Shown here: in pieces, positions 1 through 14,739 of the stretch | Layout of the letters: each line of letters opens with the position of its first letter | Numbering within the stretch: the stretch's first letter is position 1 | Source: Deinococcus indicus | GTDB taxonomy: Bacteria > Deinococcota > Deinococci > Deinococcales > Deinococcaceae | Reading direction: 5' to 3' | Assembly (NCBI RefSeq): GCF_002198095.1 | Contig: NZ_NHMK01000009.1 | Coordinates: 434,001-498,000 of the forward strand | DNA length: 64,000 bases | Translations under genes and position numbers: made by a program | Notes under the pieces: model-generated | Database searches by the model: none | What the model saw: only the letters and a program-made list of their open reading frames with translations | What the model was told of the DNA's origin: nothing

Positions 1-533
1 TCGCCGATCAGTTTGCTGACGCTCTCGCGGGTGGCGCCGGTGCCCTCGGCGATCAGTTCGTGCGTGGCCCGCACGAAACGGGTGCCGTCGCTGTGCGCGC
101 CGCCCAGGGTGCTGTCCGCGAGGTTCAGCAGGTAGCGGGCGATGCGTTCGCGCAGGTCGCCGTCCTGAATGTGGACGCCGTCGGTCATCATGCGTTGCAG
201 CTGGGCGCTGAGGCTGCGGGTCAGGTCCCACAGTTCGGCGGCGCTCAGGTGCTGCGGGTGGATGGGGGTCAGGACGGTGTCGGTCAGCGCGACTACCTGA
301 TGGCCGCGCGTCTGGCCGTGCAGGCATTCCTCGCCGAAGATGTCGCCGGGGCGGATGTGGCGCACGGTCAGGTTGCGGCCCTGCGGGGTGAGGCGCACGG
401 CGCGCATCAGGCCGCTTTCGAGGCGGTAGAGGCTGGGGGCGCTGTCTCCGGCGTAGTACAGGGTCTGGCCACGGCGCACCGTGCGGTTCAGGTCGTGTGT
501 CTGGGGCAGGGTGATGGGGGCGAGGTACGTCAT
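1..533 (-). CDS. Crp/Fnr family transcriptional regulator (3' end outside window)
   Basis: Cytoplasmic transcription factor of the Crp/Fnr family. The N-terminal ~120 residues form a cyclic-nucleotide-binding-like beta barrel; the motif [11 protein letters not shown] (about residues 61-71) matches the conserved PGDxFGE strand. After a dimerisation helix the C-terminal winged helix begins, with the Crp-type recognition motif [13 protein letters not shown] just before the window edge, so only the last residues are missing. No Fnr-type cysteine cluster is visible at the N-terminus, so an Fe-S oxygen sensor is unlikely. The start is the ATG at 531-533, preceded on the minus strand by AGGAGT. Target genes cannot be inferred from context. 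Confidence 0.88.
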   Translation of the reverse strand, partial: MTYLAPITLPQTHDLNRTVRRGQTLYYAGDSAPSLYRLESGLMRAVRLTPQGRNLTVRHIRPGDIFGEECLHGQTRGHQVVALTDTVLTPIHPQHLSAAELWDLTRSLSAQLQRMMTDGVHIQDGDLRERIARYLLNLADSTLGGAHSDGTRFVRATHELIAEGTGATRESVSKLIG

Positions 534-609
534 GGTGACTCCTGTTGGGTGCGCCGGTGCGCTGGAGGAATGCGGTGCGTGGGGTTGCGGCCTTCTCTTG
601 TGGAATGAA

Positions 610-632
610 GTGTACAACCCTTGTACAACCTT
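610..632 (-). promoter_or_regulatory. Direct repeat TGTACAACC x2 upstream of the Crp/Fnr gene
   Basis: On the plus strand TGTACAACC occurs at 611-619 and 622-630, an 11-bp period (one helical turn), with TTGTACAA as an embedded palindrome. On the minus strand the copies sit just upstream of and overlapping a possible -10 TACACT. The arrangement resembles a regulator operator, possibly autoregulatory. Inference only; the gap 534-830 holds no gene. Confidence 0.35.
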
Positions 633-830
633 GAAACGTTCGTGGATCACAGTGTGAAAAGTAAACCAATGGGTTTCGGCATGTGAGCCGGGCAGCCGTG
701 CCAGTCAGGCTCCAGCCGCTCAGCATTCCTCACCGGGAGGGGCAGTCGGGGGTACGCTTCCCCCGACGCCACACCTTTCGGCACCGCCGGGGTGCTTCAG
801 GACTGTCCAACCCCCGACCCTCCCGGACCG

Positions 831-1766
831 CTACCCCAGCACGTCCAGGCCGTCCAGTACGACACTCGCGTGCGCCTCGACCGTCAGCGCGTGATCGTGG
901 TTGTACCCGCCGGCCATCATCGTCACCACGGGCACGCCGGCCGCCCGCGCCCAGCCCAGCACCGCGCGGTTACGCCCGCGCACGCCGTCCAGCGTCAGCG
1001 CGAACCGCCCGAAGCGGTCCCCGGCCAGCACGTCCGCCCCCGCCAGGTACAGCAGCAGGTCCGGCCGGAACGCCTCCAGCGCCGGCAGCACCCGCGAACG
1101 CACCACCGACAGGTACTCGGCGTCCGTCACGCCGTCCCCCAGCCCGATGTCCAGCGAACTGACCTCCTTGCGGAACGGGTAGTTGCGCTCGCCATGCACG
1201 CTCAGCGTGAACGCCCGCGCCTCGGTCGCCAGCAGCGCCGCCGTGCCGTTCCCCTGATGCACGTCCAGGTCCACGACCGCCACCCGCCGCGCCAGCCCGT
1301 CATCCAGTGCGATGCGGGTCAGGATCGCCGCGTCGTTCACCAGACAGAAGCCCTCGGCGCGGTCCTGGAAGGCGTGGTGCGTGCCGCCCGCCAGGTTCGC
1401 GCCCCACCCGACCCGCAGCGCGTCGTGCAGCGCTGCCAGCGACCCGCCCGCCGCCCGGCGCGCCCGCTCGACCACGCCCGGCGACCACGGCAGCCCGAAG
1501 GCGCGTTCCTCGTGCCGGTCCACCTCGCCGCGCCGCCAGCGCCTCAGCCAGTGCGGATCATGCACGCGCGCCGCGTCCGCCCAGCGCAGCGGCGGGGTGT
1601 CCAGCACCGGCAGCAGCGGGGACAGGCGCCGCCGCACCCCCTCGTACTTGTAGTACGGGAAACGGTGCCCGTCCGGCAGCGGAAACCCGTAATCCGCCGG
1701 CGAGTACGCCCGGAACGGATGCCGGATTACCGACGCTGCCGGGAGAAGTTCTGCGGCTTCACTCAC
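831..1766 (-). CDS. Histone deacetylase family zinc hydrolase (paralogue 1)
   Basis: Member of the HDAC/AcuC/APAH superfamily of zinc-dependent deacetylases, about 311 residues, close to the usual ~310. Visible motifs: [19 protein letters not shown] (His-His charge relay), [12 protein letters not shown] (zinc Asp and His), [11 protein letters not shown] (second zinc Asp) and AGGYN (active-site Tyr). The frame stays open upstream to 1997 but that part is the translated intergenic repeat; the chosen start is GTG at 1764-1766 ([12 protein letters not shown]), the last start codon before the conserved VIRHPFRAY. The SD is weak. A paralogue lies at 58716-59648. The substrate may be acetylated protein, polyamine or acetoin-related; the sequence does not decide. 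Confidence 0.85.
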   Translation of the reverse strand: MSEAAELLPAASVIRHPFRAYSPADYGFPLPDGHRFPYYKYEGVRRRLSPLLPVLDTPPLRWADAARVHDPHWLRRWRRGEVDRHEERAFGLPWSPGVVERARRAAGGSLAALHDALRVGWGANLAGGTHHAFQDRAEGFCLVNDAAILTRIALDDGLARRVAVVDLDVHQGNGTAALLATEARAFTLSVHGERNYPFRKEVSSLDIGLGDGVTDAEYLSVVRSRVLPALEAFRPDLLLYLAGADVLAGDRFGRFALTLDGVRGRNRAVLGWARAAGVPVVTMMAGGYNHDHALTVEAHASVVLDGLDVLG

Positions 1767-1850
1767 GCTCCGCAGTCTGCCGCAGCCCGCCCCGCCGCAC
1801 GGCAAGCGAAGCCACAGCCGCGCCCCACCGTCCGTCCGCAGCGGCTCTTC

Positions 1851-2010
1851 ATACGGACTGCCGTTTGTTTCGCCAACAATCCGGAAGTTCACCGCCCCTG
1901 CCGGCTCCACGTCCGGAGGGGCGTTTCTCTCCTGCTCTGCGGGGCAGTTCTCCGAGTCGCATCCGCTCGGACCGGGCGGGCTTTGCAGCCCATTCAATCG
2001 GAGTCCGTAT
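1851..2010 (-). repeat. Dispersed ~160-bp intergenic repeat, copy 1
   Basis: Full-length copy of the family found throughout this window. It starts ATACGGACTGCCGTTTG on the plus strand and ends GGAGTCCGTAT, so the end bearing the GGGCT-GCAA-AGCCC hairpin (the A end) is at 2010 and the element reads sense on the minus strand. The outer hairpin arm is the diverged GCCCGGTCC type and the second hairpin is not formed (CCCCTGCCGG variant). It lies 84 bp upstream of the HDAC-like gene, and its translation is open and in frame with that gene, which misleads start prediction. Confidence 0.9.
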
Positions 2011-2013
2011 CAG

Positions 2014-2313
2014 CAATGGTGCGGACACCGTTCAAGGGCCAGAAGGGGGAAAGCATGGAACACGTCTTCTGTCACGCCATGCCTGCTCACCCCCTCCCAG
2101 CCTCCCCCCTCAAGGGGGAGGGGCAAACACTGGGTGTTCATCGCTGGTCTGCCCTGATCGCTGGTCTGCCCTGAAGTGATGAACCTGTCCGCACCACTGC
2201 TCGCGAATGCTGGCCAATCCGGGTCTATCACGGTGATTCGCTGAATTGGAGGAACATCCGTCCAGCCCGCTGGATCTCCGCGTCGAAGCTGCTTGAACCT
2301 GTCCGCACCATTG
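2014..2313. repeat. Inverted-repeat-bounded non-coding segment (possible MITE-like element)
   Basis: CAATGGTGCGGACA at 2014-2027, continuing to TTCAAG at 2036, is matched in inverse orientation by CTTGAACCTGTCCGCACC ATTG at 2292-2313 (14 bp perfect, the rest with one indel). A third, direct copy of GAACCTGTCCGCACCA lies at 2181-2196. Between them are a GA-rich hairpin (CCCCCCTCAAGGGGGAGGGG region, 2103-2124) and a 17-bp tandem repeat. No credible gene is present between 1767 and 2314. The ~300-bp size and terminal inverted repeats suggest a small non-autonomous element, unproven. Confidence 0.4.
2140..2173. repeat. 17-bp tandem duplication
   Basis: ATCGCTGGTCTGCCCTG is present twice in direct succession (2140-2156 and 2157-2173) within the inverted-repeat segment. 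Confidence 0.9.
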
Positions 2314-2314
2314 A

Positions 2315-2491
2315 TCAGTCCTGCCCGCGCAGGCCGCGCAGCACCCGGAAGCCCAGGGCGTCCACCACGACCAGCGTCGCCAGCGACCCCAGGCCCGTCA
2401 GCCACTCGCCGCGCCCGAGTTGCAGGACCACGCTCATCAGGCCGCCCAGGTTGACGCTGACCAGCATCAGCACGACCAGCCCGATCAGCAC
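2315..2491 (-). CDS. Small two-helix membrane protein, unknown function
   Basis: A 58-residue protein beginning VLIGLVVLMLVSVNLGGLM. Two hydrophobic stretches (about residues 1-20 and 31-46) are separated by a short polar loop, and the tail RVLRGLRGQD is basic, consistent with a small inner-membrane protein. The start chosen is GTG at 2489-2491, which follows GGGGAGG with 5-nt spacing; a GTG at 2515 would add eight residues (MEVCGEAG) but lacks an SD. Codon use is typical of the neighbours. No family recognised. It is divergent from the lipoprotein gene at 2560. Supported by the SD and the membrane pattern only. Confidence 0.5.
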   Translation of the reverse strand: MLIGLVVLMLVSVNLGGLMSVVLQLGRGEWLTGLGSLATLVVVDALGFRVLRGLRGQD

Positions 2492-2559
2492 GCCTGCCTC
2501 CCCGCACACTTCCACCCGTTCACGGACCGCAGTGTACCCGCGTCCCTCACACTGGAGGG

Positions 2560-3234
2560 GTGACCCTGCGCCCCCCCGCCCGTCCCGCCGCGCTGCCCCT
2601 CATCTGCGCGCTGCCCGTCCTGCTGTCCGGGTGCCTGCCCGCGCCGGTCGGCCCGGACCTGGGCGGCCTCGCGGCCGTGCCGGACGCCGCGTGGCAACCC
2701 GCCGACCTGATCGACCGCTCGCTCCTGCCGCAGTCGCGGGTGCTGCCGCTGCCCGAGGCGATCCGCCGCGCCCCGGTCGGCAGCGTGATCGTCGCCTGTC
2801 AGCACACCGGGGCCGTCTGGGGCGCCTGCACGCACCTGACCCGCAAGGTCAGCGCCGACAACCTCAGCGAGGAGACCGGCGTGATCGGCACCGGCGCGCG
2901 CCTGCGCCCGGTCTCCAGCCTGCTCGAACGTGACCTGATCCTGGTCATCGACGCGGGTGTCCGGGAGACGCACCTGCGCGCACTGAACGCCGAGATCCGC
3001 CGCCTGAGCGGCGCGCCGTACCAGCTGAACGGGCAGCTGAACGCCTTCGACTGCTCCACCTACCAGAACGCCCTGCAACGCGCTGCCGGCCTGCCGGACG
3101 CCGTGCCCTTCGACCCGAGCTGGCGGGCCTTCCTGCCGCTCGGGGCGCTGCGCGTGCCCGGCCACCGCCTGCTGTGGGCGGGAATCAGTGACCGCGTCAC
3201 GCTCACGCCCCCCGACCCCGCCCCGGCCCGCTGA
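2560..3234 (+). CDS. Lipoprotein with permuted NlpC/P60 (YiiX-like) hydrolase fold
   Basis: A 224-residue exported lipoprotein: hydrophobic signal (residues 10-24) ending in the lipobox LLSGC, so Cys25 would be acylated. The remainder fits a permuted papain-like (YiiX/YebB) domain: GSVIVACQHTG...CTHLT in the first half supplying a His, and AFDCSTYQNAL in the second half supplying a likely nucleophilic Cys. Such enzymes cleave amide or ester bonds in cell-wall or lipid substrates; the substrate here is unknown. GTG start at 2560 with GGAGG immediately upstream. The fold assignment is from motif spacing and is moderate. Confidence 0.6.
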   Translation: MTLRPPARPAALPLICALPVLLSGCLPAPVGPDLGGLAAVPDAAWQPADLIDRSLLPQSRVLPLPEAIRRAPVGSVIVACQHTGAVWGACTHLTRKVSADNLSEETGVIGTGARLRPVSSLLERDLILVIDAGVRETHLRALNAEIRRLSGAPYQLNGQLNAFDCSTYQNALQRAAGLPDAVPFDPSWRAFLPLGALRVPGHRLLWAGISDRVTLTPPDPAPAR

Positions 3235-3295
3235 CCGGCGCCCGGACTGGACACTGCTCGGCCCGCGCCTGCGTGGGCGTGTTAGCGTCGGGGGC

Positions 3296-4603
<1,308 letters not shown>

Positions 4604-4613
4604 ACCGGTCGCG

Positions 4614-4681
4614 CGGACGCCGATGGAAGGGCCTGCACAGCCGTTCAATCCGGGCGGACGCGCCTCCTGATACGGACTCCG
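4614..4681 (+). repeat. Degenerate remnant of the dispersed intergenic repeat
   Basis: Contains recognisable but eroded pieces: GCGGACGCCGATGGAAGGGC, GCACAGCCGTTCAATCC and CTGATACGGACTCCGG. It sits between the purB stop and its terminator. Assigned by similarity to the A-end hairpin of the intact copies. Confidence 0.55.
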
Positions 4682-4747
4682 GCGCGCCGGGGGCGGGACC
4701 TCCCGGTGGGGGAGAGGCCCCCCCGGCGCGCTTTTTTCCTCGGGGGA
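4682..4747 (+). terminator. Intrinsic terminator of purB
   Basis: Perfect 12-bp outer stem GCGCGCCGGGGG (4682-4693) with CCCCCGGCGCGC (4730-4741), followed at once by TTTTTT (4742-4747). Confidence 0.9.
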
Positions 4748-4788
4748 CGGTTCCATTCCGGGTGCGGCGCATCCCGTATCCTGCGGGT

Positions 4789-5157
4789 ATGGGTTTCATT
4801 CTTCGGTTGCTGGTGAACGCACTGGCCCTGTACCTGCTGGCCCGCGTGTATGGCGGCGTGAGCTTCGAGCCGGGCGCGGACCTCGTGAGCGTCCTGATCG
4901 CCGCGGTGGTCATGGGCATCGTGAACGCCCTGATCCGCCCGGTGCTGCTGCTGCTGTCGCTGCCCGTGAACGTCCTGACGCTGGGCCTGTTCACGCTGGT
5001 CGTGAACGGCGTGGTGCTGTACCTCGTGGCGGCCGCCACCGCCCTGAACGTCGCGGGCTTCGGCGCGGCGATCATCGGGGCGATCATCCTGGCCGTGATC
5101 TCCTGGGTGCTGGACGCCGCCGTGGGCGCCCTGAAACTGGACGGTGGCCGGAATTAA
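4789..5157 (+). CDS. Phage holin family 4-like membrane protein
   Basis: A 122-residue integral membrane protein with four predicted helices (about 4-22, 30-50, 54-78, 83-110) and the recurrent motif VNALIRPVLLLLSLPVNVLTLGLF, diagnostic of the 'mycobacterial 4-TMS phage holin' (YvlD-like) family. The name is historical; chromosomal members are not lysis proteins and their role is unclear. ATG at 4789 lies 6 nt after TATCCT (4777-4782), a leaderless configuration. panC follows after 4 nt. Confidence 0.85.
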   Translation: MGFILRLLVNALALYLLARVYGGVSFEPGADLVSVLIAAVVMGIVNALIRPVLLLLSLPVNVLTLGLFTLVVNGVVLYLVAAATALNVAGFGAAIIGAIILAVISWVLDAAVGALKLDGGRN

Positions 5158-5161
5158 CGCC

Positions 5162-7146
<1,985 letters not shown>

Positions 7147-7244
7147 CCCGCACCGGTCCTCCTGAGCCGCCCCCGCCCGTCCGTCCGGCCACCTGCGCCG
7201 CCGCGCGTGGTCGGGGGCGGGTCACTGTCTGTACACCGGCCCTG

Positions 7245-7402
7245 ATACGGGTTCCGTTTGTTTCGCCAACAATCCGGAACGTCACCGCCCCTGCCGGCTC
7301 CACGTCCGGAACCCGTTTCTCTCCTGCTCTGCGGAGCAGCTCTACGAGTCGCATCCGCTCCGATTGAACGGGCTTTACAGCCCATTCAATCGGAGTTCGT
7401 AT
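7245..7402 (-). repeat. Dispersed ~160-bp intergenic repeat, copy 2
   Basis: Full-length copy with its A end (hairpin GGGCT/AGCCC with outer arms pairing ATTGAA/TTCAAT) at 7402. It lies 98 bp after the pilT stop, in the opposite orientation to the neighbouring genes; no minus-strand gene ends here. Second hairpin lost (CCCCTGCCGG variant). Confidence 0.9.
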
Positions 7403-7410
7403 GACCGGGA

Positions 7411-7439
7411 GTGGCAACGTCTGGACGGCGTGGTAGACT
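7411..7439 (+). promoter_or_regulatory. Candidate sigma-70 promoter for the UgpC/MalK-type gene
   Basis: -35 GTGGCA (7411-7416), 17-bp spacer, -10 TAGACT (7434-7439). It implies a ~130-nt 5' leader before the ATG at 7574; the leader (7447-7573) shows no recognised riboswitch. Confidence 0.45.
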
Positions 7440-7573
7440 GTCGGCTGTCAGCAAGGCGTCAGCGTAAACCCCGGGCATTCTCGTTCATGCACCCCGGTTA
7501 CCCGATCTCCAACCCCGGTTTCACGGGCGTTGGGCCACTCGCGGGTAAGAGTAGGGGCAAAGGTAGGCACACC

Positions 7574-8746
<1,173 letters not shown>

Positions 8747-8785
8747 CCCCCCGGCCGGGGGGATCCCTCCGGCATAAACGACCAG

Positions 8786-8819
8786 AGCGCGCCACCGGGC
8801 TGGAACCCGGTGGCGCGCT
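8786..8819 (+). terminator. Hairpin after the ABC ATPase gene
   Basis: Perfect 14-bp stem AGCGCGCCACCGGG / CCCGGTGGCGCGCT with a CTGGAA loop. No U-tract follows, so it may be an RNA-stabilising 3' hairpin. A second G/C palindrome (CCCCCCGGCCGGGGGG) precedes it just after the stop. Confidence 0.65.
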
Positions 8820-8891
8820 ACTCGTTCCATGTGGATGGGCGCCCCCTCTTCATGTTCTGGGCCTTGCGGCCTTGCAGTCAGACATCTTCGT

Positions 8892-8928
8892 GGCAGGTGT
8901 TTACCTGCCCTTCATGCGGCGCTAGACT
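8892..8928 (+). promoter_or_regulatory. Promoter with overlapping palindromic operator candidate
   Basis: Perfect palindrome GGCAGGT-GTTT-ACCTGCC (8892-8909) overlaps a -35 TTTACC (8900-8905); a 17-bp spacer leads to -10 TAGACT (8923-8928). The amino-acid binding protein gene starts at 9007. An operator covering a -35 box is the usual layout for repression. Confidence 0.55.
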
Positions 8929-9006
8929 CAGGCACCCATTACTGCGCCCGCTCGACGGCCCGGTCTGCCTCAGGCAGACGGACCCCGCACCGGACAAGGA
9001 GTTCCC

Positions 9007-9765
9007 ATGAAGAAAGCACTGCTGACCCTGACCGCCCTGGCCCTGCTCGCCACGACCGCGCAGGCCCGTTCCTGGGAAGAGATCAAGAAGAGCGGCACCA
9101 TCAAGATCGCCACCGAGGGCGCGTTCCCGCCCTTCAACGTCGTCAAGGGCAAGGAACTGACGGGCTTCGAGGTGGACCTCGCCAACCAGCTGGCCCGTCA
9201 GCTGGGCCTGAAGGTCCAGTGGGTCACGCAGCCCTTCGACAGCCTGCTGATCGGCCTGCAGCAGGACCGCTACGACTTCGTGATCGCCAGCCACGGCATC
9301 ACGCCCGAACGCGCGAAGGCCGTGGATTTCAGCAGCCCGCACTACTGCACGGGCGGCGCCATCGTCAGCCGCACCGGCGGCCCGAAAACCGCCGCCGACC
9401 TGAAAGGCAAGACGGTCGCCGTGCAGGTCGGCACGACGTACCTCGAGAACGTCCGCAAGGTGCCGGGCATCAAGGAAGTCAAGACCTTCCCCAAGGACAC
9501 CGACGCGCAGGCCGCGCTCATGGCGGGCCGCGTGGACGCCTGGGTGGGCGACAAGTTCACGGGTCTGGACCTCGTGAAAGCCCAGAAGGGCAAACTGGCC
9601 GCCGGGAACCTGCTGTTCAACGAACGGATCGGCATGGCCGTCAGGAAGGGCAACGCGGGCCTGCTGAAAGAACTGAACGCCGCGCTCACCAAGTCCCTCA
9701 GCGACGGCAGTTACGCCAAGCTGAGCGGGCAGTACTTCGGCACGGACGTCCGCTGCCGTAACTGA
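9007..9765 (+). CDS. Polar amino acid ABC transporter substrate-binding protein
   Basis: Exported receptor of solute-binding family 3 (amino acids or opines). 252 residues: signal peptide MKKALLTLTALALLATTAQA, then the family motif KIATEGAFPPFNVV and the second-lobe motif GFEVDLANQLARQLGLKVQWV; QGTTYLEN-like VQVGTTYLENV is also typical. Good SD (AAGGAG) 7 nt before the ATG. It is an orphan here: no permease or ATPase of the amino-acid type is adjacent. The stop TGA abuts a dispersed repeat. Confidence 0.9.
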   Translation: MKKALLTLTALALLATTAQARSWEEIKKSGTIKIATEGAFPPFNVVKGKELTGFEVDLANQLARQLGLKVQWVTQPFDSLLIGLQQDRYDFVIASHGITPERAKAVDFSSPHYCTGGAIVSRTGGPKTAADLKGKTVAVQVGTTYLENVRKVPGIKEVKTFPKDTDAQAALMAGRVDAWVGDKFTGLDLVKAQKGKLAAGNLLFNERIGMAVRKGNAGLLKELNAALTKSLSDGSYAKLSGQYFGTDVRCRN

Positions 9766-9900
9766 GACGGACTCCGGTTGAATGGGCTGCAAAGCCCGTT
9801 CAATCCGAGCGGATGCGAGTGGGAGAGAAACGGGTTCCGGACGTGGAGCCGGCAATCCGGTAACGTTCCGGATTGTCGGCGAAACAAACGGAATCCGTCT
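9765..9900 (+). repeat. Dispersed intergenic repeat, copy 3 (short form)
   Basis: A end at 9765: the final A of the TGA stop of the binding-protein gene is the first element base (TGAGACGGACTCC). Both hairpins form: ATTG/GGGCT-GCAA-AGCCC, and GCCGGCAATCCGG with CCGGATTGTCGGC. It lacks about 22 bp in the middle compared with the long copies. Confidence 0.9.
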
Positions 9901-9901
9901 G

Positions 9902-9945
9902 ATACGGACTCCGATTGAATGGGCTGCAAAGCCCGTTCCATCCGG
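9902..9945 (+). repeat. Partial A-end copy of the dispersed repeat
   Basis: ATACGGACTCCGATTGAATG, then GGGCTGCAAAGCCCGTTCC, starts 2 bp after copy 3 ends. Only the first ~40 bp are present, as if a second insertion was truncated. Confidence 0.8.
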
Positions 9946-9963
9946 TGCTGCGGTCCTGAACAC

Positions 9964-9994
9964 GGAGGCGTCGGGGGTGTTCCCTGACGCCTCC
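9964..9994 (-). terminator. Hairpin terminator of the AI-2E transporter gene
   Basis: 9-bp stem GGAGGCGTC (9964-9972) / GACGCCTCC (9986-9994), 24 bp beyond the stop of the minus-strand gene. Confidence 0.6.
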
Positions 9995-10017
9995 TGTGGT
10001 GTGCCGGGCCACCTGGG

Positions 10018-11235
10018 TCAGGGGCCGGCGGATTCCGGCGGGACGGCGCCGGCGCTGCCCCGGTAGGCGCGGCTGGTCATCCAGTAGCGTTCCATCCAGC
10101 GTTTCAGCAGGGTCGCGAACGGCACGGCCAGAATCGCGCCCGTGACGCCCGCGACGGCCAGTCCGACCAGCAGCGAGATCAGGATCGCGGCCGGGCTGAG
10201 GCGGACGGTGCGGCCCATGATCAGCGGTCCCAGGACGTTGCCCTGCAACTGGTTGATGATGAAGTACAGCAGCGCGACGAGCGCGACCGTCCCGGCGCCC
10301 TGTCCGACGGCCAGCAGCATCGGTATGGCGGCCGCCACGACGATGCCCACGTAGGGAATCAGGCTCAGCAGGCCGCTCAGCAGGCCCAGCGCCAGGGCGT
10401 TCGGGACGCCCAGTCCGATCAGGCCGGCGCTGGCGAGGACGGCCGTGGCGACCATCAGGAGCAGCTGGCCGCGCAGGAACCCGCCGAAGGAGCCGCTGAC
10501 GTCTTCGGACAGGCGCAGCACGGTGGGCTGCCAGCGGCGCGGGAAGACGCGCAGCAGGCCGTGCCCGACCCGGTCGTAGTCGAGCATGAAGTACATGGCG
10601 AGCGTCACGATGAATCCTGCCTGTCCCAGCCAGCCGACTAGGTACGTCAGGGTGCCCAGCACGTCCGGTCCGGCGCTGACGAGCCGTTCGAGCAGCAGGC
10701 CGGTGTTCGTGGTGAGGTTCGCGGTCTGCTCGTCGATGTACTTCGAGAGGCTGTCCTTGATGCCTTCGGCGCCTTTGACGCTGTCCAGCCGGTCGAGGCT
10801 GGCGTTCACGAGATCCTTGAGGTTCCGCGCGAGATCCGGCAGGCCGTTGATCAGGCCCGTCACCTGCGAACTGACGGTCATGAACAGCAGGGTGGTCACG
10901 GCCAGCGTCAGGACGACGATCAGCAGCACGCCCACCATGCGGCTCACGCGGCGGCGTTCCAGCCAAGACAGGACCGGGTTGGCCAGGAACGCCAGCCCGT
11001 AGGCGACGAGGACCGTCACGATCACGCTGGTCAGCAGCTGCGACCACCACAGGACGGTGCGCGCGCCCACGACCAGCAGCGCGGCGTACACGATCAGCCG
11101 GACTGCGGGGCGCTGCCACAGGGCGCGCAGCAGTTCCGGAACGGTCCGGGCCTGCCGCCAGTCCGCTGCCGGGACCGCCCGGCGCGGCGCGGAAGAAGAG
11201 GAGGGGGAAGGGGAGGGGGAGCTCACGCTTTCCAT
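10018..11235 (-). CDS. AI-2E/PerM family membrane transporter
   Basis: A 405-residue inner-membrane protein of the AI-2E exporter (PerM/YdiK) family. Helices lie at about 50-100 (paired), 155-175, then a soluble helical insert (residues ~185-250), and five more helices from 260 to 390. Family signatures are PRRWQPTVLRLSEDVSGSFGGFLRGQ and VPNALALGLLSGLLSLIPYVG, and the last helix pair GNVLGPLIMGRTVRLSPAAIL. ATG at 11233-11235 is chosen; upstream sequence is repeat-derived. Substrates of this family are varied (autoinducer-2, Na+/H+), so function is open. Confidence 0.88.
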   Translation of the reverse strand: MESVSSPSPSPSSSSAPRRAVPAADWRQARTVPELLRALWQRPAVRLIVYAALLVVGARTVLWWSQLLTSVIVTVLVAYGLAFLANPVLSWLERRRVSRMVGVLLIVVLTLAVTTLLFMTVSSQVTGLINGLPDLARNLKDLVNASLDRLDSVKGAEGIKDSLSKYIDEQTANLTTNTGLLLERLVSAGPDVLGTLTYLVGWLGQAGFIVTLAMYFMLDYDRVGHGLLRVFPRRWQPTVLRLSEDVSGSFGGFLRGQLLLMVATAVLASAGLIGLGVPNALALGLLSGLLSLIPYVGIVVAAAIPMLLAVGQGAGTVALVALLYFIINQLQGNVLGPLIMGRTVRLSPAAILISLLVGLAVAGVTGAILAVPFATLLKRWMERYWMTSRAYRGSAGAVPPESAGP

Positions 11236-11260
11236 CCTGCCACCCCCGCCCCGGCAGAGA

Positions 11261-11288
11261 AACGCCCCGGACAGGCAACCGGGGCGTT
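11261..11288 (-). terminator. Terminator downstream of the TRAP permease gene
   Basis: 10-bp stem AACGCCCCGG / CCGGGGCGTT (11261-11270, 11279-11288), read on the minus strand into TTTCTCT. Confidence 0.65.
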
Positions 11289-11323
11289 GATGCTTGGGTG
11301 TTTCTTCAGGCAACCCTGAAGTC

Positions 11324-11421
11324 ATACGGATTCCGTTTGTTTCGCTGACAGATCGGAACATCACCGATCTGCCAGCTGCACGCCCGGAACCCGTTCTTCT
11401 CCTACGCGCTCCGAGTCTGTA

Positions 11422-11422
<1 letters not shown>
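11324..11422 (-). repeat. Dispersed intergenic repeat, copy 4 (A-half deleted)
   Basis: About 99 bp. Keeps the B half with a fully paired second hairpin (GCTGACAGATCGG with CCGATCTGCCAGC) but lacks the GGGCT hairpin. Its right end abuts the TGA stop of the TRAP permease gene (TGATACAGACTC on the minus strand). Confidence 0.85.
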
Positions 11423-13590
<2,168 letters not shown>

Positions 13591-13618
13591 GGGTTCCTCG
13601 GTGTGGGTTCAAGGCGAG

Positions 13619-13649
13619 GGGGCCAGCGTCCCTCACGGCTGCTGGCCCC
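13619..13649 (-). terminator. Intercistronic hairpin between TAXI binding protein and TRAP permease
   Basis: 9-bp stem GGGGCCAGC / GCTGGCCCC (13619-13627, 13641-13649). Its position after the binding-protein gene fits partial termination or mRNA protection giving more binding protein than permease. Confidence 0.6.
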
Positions 13650-13668
13650 GGCTGGTCGCCCGGAGGGC

Positions 13669-14637
<969 letters not shown>

Positions 14638-14739
14638 GGGGTCCTCCAGGGGGTGGCGCAGGAACGGAACCGTTCTCTGCAGCCGGGTTGAGAATAGCCC
14701 TCATGCTACCACGCTCCCCTGGCAGCAGAACGGTCCGGT

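Noticed and set aside
1767..1997. N-terminal extension of the HDAC-like gene
   Set aside because: The extension is translated repeat and intergenic sequence ([20 protein letters not shown]) recurring next to other repeat copies; the paralogue starts at the conserved HPFRA region.
2010..2507. 165-codon minus-strand open frame ending at repeat copy 1
   Set aside because: Runs through the inverted-repeat segment and out of frame with the small membrane protein; no protein-like pattern. Its stop is the TGA that belongs to the repeat end.
7447..7573. Riboswitch in the leader of the UgpC-type gene
   Set aside because: No recognised aptamer core; only scattered CCCCGG palindromes.
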